Notes under the pieces: generated by a model | Seen by the model: only the letters and a program-made list of their open reading frames with translations | What the model was told of the DNA's origin: nothing | The model's database searches: none | Program-made: the position numbers and the translations under genes | In this document: piece after piece, positions 1-5,059 of the stretch | How the letters are laid out: each line of letters begins with the position of its first letter | Numbering within the stretch: position 1 is the first letter of the stretch | Assembly (NCBI GenBank): GCA_004356415.1 | Contig: SMWN01000155.1 | Coordinates: forward strand, 1-5,059 | DNA from: Gammaproteobacteria bacterium | Lineage (GTDB): Bacteria; Pseudomonadota; Gammaproteobacteria; Eutrophobiales; Eutrophobiaceae | Direction of reading: 5' to 3' | Length of the DNA stretch: 5,059 bases

Positions 1-141
1 GATGAAATACCGGGGAAGCTGTATCAAATAAGAACAGTAATTAACGACGCAGAAAATCCGGCTGTCCCATTGGTAGAAGAAGTATTAACGTTAAAGAGTG
101 TGGAGTTCGCTACTAAGATTGTTGCAAAAGAGGAAAATTGA
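1..141 (+). CDS. C-terminal fragment of an unidentified protein (5' end outside window)
   Basis: Reading frame 1 is open from the first base to a TGA at 139-141, immediately followed by TAA, so 46 C-terminal residues are visible. The peptide starts DEIPGKLYQIRTVIND and ends FATKIVAKEEN. It is mixed hydrophilic/aliphatic with no Cys, no membrane segment and no motif I recognise. The tandem stop, the codon use typical of a real gene end and the strong hairpin starting 38 bases downstream support a genuine gene terminus rather than a chance open frame. It converges on the formate dehydrogenase operon and is therefore transcribed separately, so its position says little about function. I do not recognise the family and assign no function. 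It is too short for the usual ORF length cut-offs. Confidence 0.6.
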   Translation, partial: DEIPGKLYQIRTVINDAENPAVPLVEEVLTLKSVEFATKIVAKEEN

Positions 142-178
142 TAACTGATCAGGGAGCGGTTAAATAGGTTTCTTACAG

Positions 179-212
179 AAAAAGGGTGGTATCTGATGAT
201 ACTACCCTTTTT
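179..212 (+). terminator. Rho-independent terminator between convergent genes, possibly bidirectional
   Basis: The arms 179-193 (AAAAAGGGTGGTATC) and 198-212 (GATACTACCCTTTTT) form a 15-bp stem around a 4-base TGAT loop. The single non-Watson-Crick position is 188/203. It is a G-U wobble in plus-strand RNA but a C-A mismatch in minus-strand RNA, so the hairpin is slightly better as terminator of the plus-strand gene ending at 141. The plus-strand transcript ends in a U-tract (208-212, then G, then more U). The minus-strand transcript also gets five U from the A-tract at 179-183. Read that way it lies about 70 bases past the FDH alpha stop at 285 and could end the fhc-fdh operon too. Confidence 0.8.
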
Positions 213-284
213 GTTTGGGCATGTTTTGATTTGATGAATTAAATTTAATCCAATTAATAGTGAGTAGTGAGTCCTTAGTTAGTC

Positions 285-3080
285 TCAGTCTGTTTGTTTT
301 TTGCGACTAATTTTATCTGGACTACGACCCCCCGGTGTTAATTTTACAGCACAGAATTTAAACTCAGGAATTTTAGCGAAGGGATCCAATGCATCATTGG
401 TAATTAAATTTGCCGCTGCTTCGGAGAATGTAAATGGCATCATGACGACGCCTTTTTGCATATGCTCATCAACACGTGTTGTCGCTGCAATTCTTCCACG
501 TCTTGACTCAATCACCAGAATATCACCTGTCTTCATATTAAAGTCCTTCAAATCTTCAGGATTGATCATGATGCATGGGCCGGGTTCAATAGCGTCCAAT
601 ACCCGGGAGTGGCGTGTCATGGTACCGGTATGCCAATGTTCGAGCTGACGACCGGTAACAAAAACATAAGGGAATTTACTATCGGGTAATTCCGCTGCCT
701 CGACATGTTCAGCGGGCACAAAACGGCCTCTGCCATCGTCGGTCGGAAATATACCATCTTTAAATATCACTGGCTCACCAGCATCACCTTCATTTTCAAG
801 TGGGTAGGTTAAAGAATCTTCCTGCTCAAGTCGTTCCCACGTCATTCCCGCCATACTGGGTACCGCTTTTCGAATCTCTTCAAAGACATCTTGTGGACCT
901 TGGTAATTCCAGTCCAGGCCAATTCGGTTTGCTATCTCCTGGATGATCCATAAATCCTGGCGTGCGTCTCCTGGTGGATCGATTGCCTGACGTCCCATTT
1001 GCACACGTCTATCAGTATTTGTGAAGGTACCGGTTTTTTCCGGAAAGGCAGATGCCGGTAAAATAACATCTGCGTAACTGCAGGTTTCAGTAAAGAAAAT
1101 ATCCTGTACTACACAGTGTTCAAGATTCGCCAGGGCTTCTCTTGCATGATTCAGGTTCGGATCGGACATGGCTGGATTTTCGCCCATGATGTAGAGGCCA
1201 TTTAGGTCACCATCATGAATGGCATGCATGATTTCTACAACAGTCTTACCTTCATTTGGATCAAGTTCCTTGCCCCAAAGTTTTTCAAATTTTGCCCTAA
1301 CACTCGGGTCAGAAACAGGTTGGTAATCCGGATAAACCATGGGGATTACACCAACATCAGAGGTACCTTGCACATTGTTTTGTCCGCGTAGTGGATGTAA
1401 ACCGGTGCTGGGCCTGCCGATTTGACCGGTCATGAGTGCAAGTGATATCAGGCAGCGCGCATTATCAGTGCCATGTATATGTTGGGATATACCCATGCCC
1501 CAAAAGATGATGGCTGTCTCTGCCGTTGCATATAATCTGGCAACCTCTTTAATTGTTTCAGGGGGGATACCACAGACAGGCGCAACTTCTTCAGGGCTGT
1601 ATTTAAGAACGGTTTCTTTCAAGGCCTCAAAGCCATCGGTGTGTTCATCGATGAACTTCTGGTTGTGTAAATCCTCAGTGATGATCGTGTGCATCATTGC
1701 ATTTAATAGTAAAATATCTGTGCCCGGCCTTAATTGTAGAAAATACTCTGCATGAAGATACATCTCAGAGCCATACGGTTCGATCAGGATTAATTTACTG
1801 CCGCGATCAGTGGCATTCTTTATAAATGTCGCTGCAACCGGGTGATTGTCATTCGGTCGTGCACCGATAACCATGATAACCTCTGCTTCAGCTCCATCAG
1901 CGACCTGGTTTGAAACGGCGCCTGAACCTATCGTTTCCAACAATGCCGTCACTGAAGACGCATGACATAATCGAGTACAATGATCAACGTTATTGGTACC
2001 AAAACCGGTACGTACCAGTTTTTGAACTAAATAAGCTTCTTCATTACTTCCTTTAGCACATCCAAATCCGGCAAGCGCCTGTGGACCTTTACTATCTCTA
2101 ATCTCTTTAAGACCTTTTGCGGCAAAATCCAGCGCTTCCTCCCAGGTTGTTTCACGGAAATACTTATGCATTTCCAGTGGATCGATCAAAGCAGGTGTTT
2201 TTTCTGCATCTTCACGACGGATCAACGGTGTCGTTAAACGATCAGCATGATGCACATAATCAAAACCGTAACGCCCTTTAACACAGAGACGACTCTTATT
2301 AGCAGGCCCATCTCGTCCATCAACAGATAGAATATGATTATTTTTTACATTGTAGGTTAATTGACAGCCAACACCACAATAAGGGCAAACTGACTCAACT
2401 TTTTTATCCGGTTCGATCAATCCAACATTTTTTGCTGGCATAAGCGCACCAGTCGGACATGCCTGGACACATTCACCACACGCGACACAGGTGCTCTCTC
2501 CCATGGGTGCTGCCATATCGAAGACAATTTCAGAATGTGTGCCCCGGAATGCAAAGCCAATGACATCATTCACCTGTTCTTCTCGGCAAGCCCTGACACA
2601 GCGCGTACATTGGATACAGGCGTCCAGGTTAACAGCTATAGCTGGATGCGATAGATCAGGTTTTGGTTGTTCGCGTTGTTCGAAGCGAGGGTTATAGATC
2701 TCAAATTTATCGGCCCAATAATCGAGTTCAGAATTTAATTTATAAGGAGACTTACCTTGTTGAGGCATATCGGAAAGTAACAATTCCAATACCATTTTTT
2801 GTGACAGCTGCGCTCGTTCATTTTCACTGTTGACTTTCATTCCGTCTGTTGGCTTACGACAACACGATGGTGCTAATACTCGTTCACCATCAATCTCAAC
2901 CATGCATGCACGACAATTGCCATCCGGGCGATAGCCTTCTTGGTAACAAAGATGTGGAATTTCTATATCGTTGCGTTTGGCAGCCTGAAGAATAGTTTCA
3001 TCACCATAGGCTTCGATATCCTTTCCATTCAGGTTAAACGTCACGGCTTTTTCATTCATGAACTCAGGATTAGCAGCCAT
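285..3080 (-). CDS. fdhA: NAD-dependent formate dehydrogenase, alpha (catalytic, Mo/W-bis-MGD) subunit
   Basis: This 931-residue cytoplasmic protein oxidises formate to CO2 and passes electrons to the beta subunit. Domains in order: an N-terminal NuoG-like [2Fe-2S] ferredoxin domain (about 10-80; C45, C56, C59 and C73 or C74); a two-[4Fe-4S] ferredoxin module (C155/158/161/165 and C198/201/204/208); the Mo/W oxidoreductase [4Fe-4S] motif (C232, C235, C239, C266) with the relay lysine K268 in CVKGR; the bis-MGD catalytic domains; and a molydopterin-binding C-terminal domain (about 805-915). The metal-ligand Cys is C372 (TGT codon, so Cys and not Sec) with neighbouring H373 in the CTRLCH motif. 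R565 in LRGQNNVQG matches the conserved active-site Arg. No Tat signal or membrane segment is present. The start at 3080 is favoured over Met8 by a GAGGA site 9 bases upstream and by the TAATG overlap with beta. The HxxxCxxCxxxxxC motif of NuoG is absent. Mo versus W cannot be told from sequence. It is closest, from memory, to the FDH1 alpha subunit of Methylorubrum extorquens. Confidence 0.95.
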   Translation of the reverse strand: MAANPEFMNEKAVTFNLNGKDIEAYGDETILQAAKRNDIEIPHLCYQEGYRPDGNCRACMVEIDGERVLAPSCCRKPTDGMKVNSENERAQLSQKMVLELLLSDMPQQGKSPYKLNSELDYWADKFEIYNPRFEQREQPKPDLSHPAIAVNLDACIQCTRCVRACREEQVNDVIGFAFRGTHSEIVFDMAAPMGESTCVACGECVQACPTGALMPAKNVGLIEPDKKVESVCPYCGVGCQLTYNVKNNHILSVDGRDGPANKSRLCVKGRYGFDYVHHADRLTTPLIRREDAEKTPALIDPLEMHKYFRETTWEEALDFAAKGLKEIRDSKGPQALAGFGCAKGSNEEAYLVQKLVRTGFGTNNVDHCTRLCHASSVTALLETIGSGAVSNQVADGAEAEVIMVIGARPNDNHPVAATFIKNATDRGSKLILIEPYGSEMYLHAEYFLQLRPGTDILLLNAMMHTIITEDLHNQKFIDEHTDGFEALKETVLKYSPEEVAPVCGIPPETIKEVARLYATAETAIIFWGMGISQHIHGTDNARCLISLALMTGQIGRPSTGLHPLRGQNNVQGTSDVGVIPMVYPDYQPVSDPSVRAKFEKLWGKELDPNEGKTVVEIMHAIHDGDLNGLYIMGENPAMSDPNLNHAREALANLEHCVVQDIFFTETCSYADVILPASAFPEKTGTFTNTDRRVQMGRQAIDPPGDARQDLWIIQEIANRIGLDWNYQGPQDVFEEIRKAVPSMAGMTWERLEQEDSLTYPLENEGDAGEPVIFKDGIFPTDDGRGRFVPAEHVEAAELPDSKFPYVFVTGRQLEHWHTGTMTRHSRVLDAIEPGPCIMINPEDLKDFNMKTGDILVIESRRGRIAATTRVDEHMQKGVVMMPFTFSEAAANLITNDALDPFAKIPEFKFCAVKLTPGGRSPDKISRKKQTD

Positions 3081-4744
3081 TATTCAAATTCCTCAGGGAA
3101 ATATTTAATTGCACAACGTAGTGGGTTAGGTGCAGCTTGTCCTAAACCACATATCGAGGCATCTACCATAGCAGTTGATAATTCTTCCAGTAAAGATTGA
3201 TCCCATTCATCTTTTTCCATAAGTTTTACTGCCTTTGCAGTGCCTACTCGGCAAGGGGTACATTGACCACATGATTCGTCTTCGAAGAAACGCATTGAAT
3301 TTAATGCCATTGCTTTAGCACTATCTTTATCTGACAGGACAACGATTGCTGCTGAGCCAATAAAACAGCCATACTTTAGTAATGTATCAAAATCCAATGG
3401 TTCATCACCTAATGAGGCAGGCAAGATTCCACCTGACGCCCCACCAGGGAAATAGCCGTAGAATTCATGTCCGTCCAGCATCCCACCACAATATTCTTCG
3501 ATTAATTCGCGCATACTTATTCCAGCAGGCGCAACATGAACACCTGGCTTTTTAACACGGCCACTAACTGAGAATGACCGTAGTCCTTTTCGTTCACGAC
3601 GACCGTTTGAACTAAACCAGTCAGGCCCGTTTTCTATGATATCCCTGACCCAATGCAGGGTTTCCATATTTTGTTCAAGGGTAGGGTGGCCAAATAGTCC
3701 GACTTCAGCAAGATATGGTGGACGTAAACGCGGCATACCGCGTTTGCCTTCAATTGATTCGATCATCGCGGATTCTTCACCACATATATATGCACCGGCA
3801 CCCCTTCTTAAATGTATCTTGGGTAAGTCACAAGGAGGACTATCATGAAGTTTAGACAATTCTTTTTCAAGCATCATCCTACAACCGGCATATTCATCTC
3901 GTAGATAGATGTAGATTTCATCGGCTTCAATGGCCCAATGAGCTATTAGAGTGCCTTCAATGAATCGATGCGGATCAGTTTCCAGATAATAACGATCCTT
4001 GAATGTACCTGGTTCTCCTTCATCGATATTAATAGCAATCATTCTCGGTGCTTCTTGTGCACATAAAATTCGCCATTTGCGACCAGCCGGGAATCCCGCT
4101 CCGCCCAAACCACGTAAGTTTGAATCTTCAAGTAATTTAATTATCTCTTCACGTTGATATTTGCCATTAATACAATCAATGAGTGTTTTGTAACCACCAT
4201 TATCTTTGTAGGAGCTGTAATCAATATAGTCTGGCGGAAGAGAATCTGAAAACTCGTTTTTTTCAATAGCAAAAATGACACTTTCTTTATCCGCATTTTC
4301 TATGGGATTTGTACCAACAACAGCTACTGGTGCAGCTGCACATCGACCTACACACGGCACCGGCTGGATACGGACGTTATCCATATTTTCAGATTTAAGC
4401 TGTTTAATTAATTCTTCAGCACCGAACATCTCGCAGGTGAGTGATTCACATACCCTTACCGTTCTGGTTGGTGGAGGTGTTTCATTTTCTTTCAATACGT
4501 CAAAGTGATGATAAAAAGTCGCCGTTTCATAGATTTCAGCCATTGGTAGGCTCATATCTATGGCGAGTGCAAGAATATGACGATTTGAAATATGGTGATA
4601 GTGGTCCTGTATTTTATGGAGGTTCTCAATCAACATGTCACGTGTGCGGGGCGCATCACCTAGAAGATGTCGAACTTCCGCCAAAGATTTATGGGGTGTA
4701 GTACGGCCTTGAACACGACCTTTTTTCCCACGTGTACGTTTCAT
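3080..4744 (-). CDS. fdhB: NAD-dependent formate dehydrogenase, beta subunit (NuoE-NuoF fusion, FMN/NAD diaphorase)
   Basis: This 554-residue protein is the NAD+-reducing diaphorase half of the enzyme. Residues about 20-165 are NuoE-like: a helical bundle, then a thioredoxin-fold [2Fe-2S] domain with C99-x4-C104 and C131-x3-C135. Residues about 175-554 are NuoF-like: the FMN glycine motif GLGGAGFPAGRKW (212-224), the NAD-site segment DEGEPGTFKDR (241-251), a second Gly-rich segment GAGAYICGEES (315-325), an SLBB domain (about 390-455) and a [4Fe-4S] motif C492-x2-C495-x2-C498 with C532. The last spacing (33 residues) is shorter than the roughly 40 of E. coli NuoF. The first 20 residues are very basic. 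The start ATG overlaps the fhcC stop (ATGA) and has AAGGT just upstream. HoxF of NAD-linked hydrogenase is also a NuoE-NuoF fusion, but the adjacent formate dehydrogenase alpha gene decides for FDH. The fusion matches the FDH1 beta subunit of Methylorubrum extorquens and replaces separate FdsG and FdsB. Confidence 0.94.
   Translation of the reverse strand: MKRTRGKKGRVQGRTTPHKSLAEVRHLLGDAPRTRDMLIENLHKIQDHYHHISNRHILALAIDMSLPMAEIYETATFYHHFDVLKENETPPPTRTVRVCESLTCEMFGAEELIKQLKSENMDNVRIQPVPCVGRCAAAPVAVVGTNPIENADKESVIFAIEKNEFSDSLPPDYIDYSSYKDNGGYKTLIDCINGKYQREEIIKLLEDSNLRGLGGAGFPAGRKWRILCAQEAPRMIAINIDEGEPGTFKDRYYLETDPHRFIEGTLIAHWAIEADEIYIYLRDEYAGCRMMLEKELSKLHDSPPCDLPKIHLRRGAGAYICGEESAMIESIEGKRGMPRLRPPYLAEVGLFGHPTLEQNMETLHWVRDIIENGPDWFSSNGRRERKGLRSFSVSGRVKKPGVHVAPAGISMRELIEEYCGGMLDGHEFYGYFPGGASGGILPASLGDEPLDFDTLLKYGCFIGSAAIVVLSDKDSAKAMALNSMRFFEDESCGQCTPCRVGTAKAVKLMEKDEWDQSLLEELSTAMVDASICGLGQAAPNPLRCAIKYFPEEFE
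3090..3094 (-). promoter_or_regulatory. Ribosome binding site of the FDH alpha gene
   Basis: Reading the minus strand, GAGGA lies inside the last codons of the beta gene, 9 bases before the ATG at 3080-3078. This is good Shine-Dalgarno spacing and the main reason for choosing this start over Met8 (ATG at 3059-3057), which has no comparable site. Because the beta stop overlaps this ATG (TAATG), ribosomes finishing beta can also reinitiate here, which would favour balanced subunit amounts. Confidence 0.65.
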
Positions 4745-5059
4745 GCTACCTTATTGAGGTCAAGTGTTTGTAAGATCAGAATTTCACCCTTTCCATTACG
4801 TGCCAAATCACCTGAAAAACGATGTGCTTCCGGTCCAAATTTCTTGAAAATTGAAAATTCTTTACCCATATTCGAGAGTTGTGTGAACAGCAAGCGCAAA
4901 AACTGTATTTTTAAATTTCCGTTACTTTTAAATGTAGCAGTAATATGAGCGGGTTTCTTCACTAAAATGACTGTCCCGCGTCGCATTCCAGCACCTGGGT
5001 TCTTTCCAGCCTTATCGAGTACAATAATTGTTCCGGCATGCATGCGGCTACCACAAAAA
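4741..5059 (-). CDS. fhcC: Formylmethanofuran dehydrogenase subunit C-like protein of the formyltransferase/hydrolase complex (C-terminal part)
   Basis: The frame is open across the right edge and ends at TGA 4743-4741, giving about 105 C-terminal residues. The Met at 5043 is internal, because the frame continues upstream as F-C-G-S-R without a stop. The visible start has the Gly-rich beta-helix repeats of the FwdC/GltB C-terminal family: GSRMHAGTIIV, then GKNPGAGMRRGTVIL. The tail, with FLRLL and later HRFSGDLARNGKGEILI, is typical of bacterial FhcC as I remember it. FhcC is the structural subunit of the cytoplasmic Fhc complex (FhcABCD), which moves the formyl group from formyl-H4MPT to a methanofuran analogue and hydrolyses it to formate. 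fhcC is often the last gene of fhc operons, so fhcA, fhcB and fhcD are expected beyond the edge. Its stop overlaps the FDH beta start by ATGA, so it is probably co-transcribed with FDH. Confidence 0.88.
   Translation of the reverse strand, partial: FCGSRMHAGTIIVLDKAGKNPGAGMRRGTVILVKKPAHITATFKSNGNLKIQFLRLLFTQLSNMGKEFSIFKKFGPEAHRFSGDLARNGKGEILILQTLDLNKVA
4748..4752 (-). promoter_or_regulatory. Probable ribosome binding site of the FDH beta gene
   Basis: AAGGT on the minus strand lies only 3 bases upstream of the beta ATG at 4744-4742 (AAGG is 4 bases upstream), inside the end of fhcC. The spacing is short for a Shine-Dalgarno site, so initiation may depend partly on reinitiation by ribosomes that finish fhcC at the ATGA overlap. 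No promoter is expected here, since the gene lies inside an apparent operon. Confidence 0.45.

Noticed and set aside
257..272. Short tandem repeat TAGTGAG twice between the FDH alpha stop and the terminator
   Set aside because: Only two copies of seven bases in AT-rich spacer; no symmetry, third copy or link to a known site, so most likely chance.
301..648. Plus-strand open frame of 115 codons
   Set aside because: It is antisense to the molydopterin-binding domain of FDH alpha, which has strong family motifs; no ribosome site or recognisable product. The plus-strand frames at 1432-1755, 2491-2697, 2940-3200, 3636-3848, 4275-4508, 4441-4701 and 4667-4948 were rejected for the same reason.
1965..1967. 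Possible selenocysteine at the active site
   Set aside because: The codon at the metal-ligand position reads TGT on the minus strand, an ordinary Cys codon, so neither recoding nor a SECIS element is needed.
285..4744. Respiratory complex I genes nuoE, nuoF and nuoG
   Set aside because: NuoE- and NuoF-like parts are fused, no other nuo gene adjoins, and the large subunit has the catalytic Cys372-His373, Lys268 and Arg565 of formate dehydrogenases, which NuoG lacks.
3080..4744. HoxF diaphorase of an NAD-reducing hydrogenase
   Set aside because: The domain fusion is similar, but the partner gene is a formate dehydrogenase alpha subunit and no hydrogenase gene is present.
4741..5043. A complete 100-residue gene starting at the Met at 5043
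   Set aside because: The frame continues upstream without a stop to the window edge, and the Met lies inside a GSRMHAG Gly-rich repeat of FhcC, so it is an internal residue of a partial gene.

Overview
The window reads as part of a C1 (formaldehyde/formate) oxidation locus of a methylotrophic or methanotrophic bacterium. By eye it has moderate-to-low G+C (about 40-45%). The key evidence is the C-terminal end of formylmethanofuran dehydrogenase-like subunit C (FhcC), part of the tetrahydromethanopterin (H4MPT)-linked formyltransferase/hydrolase complex, directly followed by an NAD-dependent, two-subunit, pterin-type formate dehydrogenase (FDH). In bacteria the H4MPT pathway marks methylotrophs and some relatives. 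The protein sequences look proteobacterial, and a low-G+C gammaproteobacterium such as a Methylophaga- or Methylococcales-like organism is a guess only.

Layout: the three main genes lie on the minus strand, so transcription runs from right to left. They are fhcC (partial, running off the right edge; stop at 4741), the FDH beta subunit (4744 to 3080; a NuoE-NuoF fusion), and the FDH alpha subunit (3080 to 285; catalytic bis-MGD subunit). Both junctions overlap: ATGA between fhcC and beta, TAATG between beta and alpha. The set therefore looks like one translationally coupled operon whose promoter lies outside the window. On the left, bases 1-141 hold the last 46 codons of an unidentified plus-strand gene that converges on the operon. 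A strong hairpin at 179-212, with a T-tract on the plus strand and an A-tract on the other side, lies between the convergent ends and can serve as a terminator for one or both. The rest of 142-284 is AT-rich and shows nothing further.

How the genes work together: Fhc releases formate from formyl-H4MPT, and the FDH oxidises that formate to CO2. Electrons should pass from the Mo/W-bis-MGD centre in alpha through Fe-S clusters to FMN in beta and then to NAD+. Producer and consumer of formate would thus be co-expressed. The FDH organisation (alpha plus fused beta) resembles FDH1 of Methylorubrum extorquens rather than the FdsGBACD type with a separate gamma subunit. No mobile element, tRNA, rRNA or CRISPR was seen, and no clearly novel system is apparent. 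The points most worth checking are the fhc-fdh coupling, the absence of the NuoG-type His-Cys3 cluster motif in alpha, and the unidentified convergent gene.
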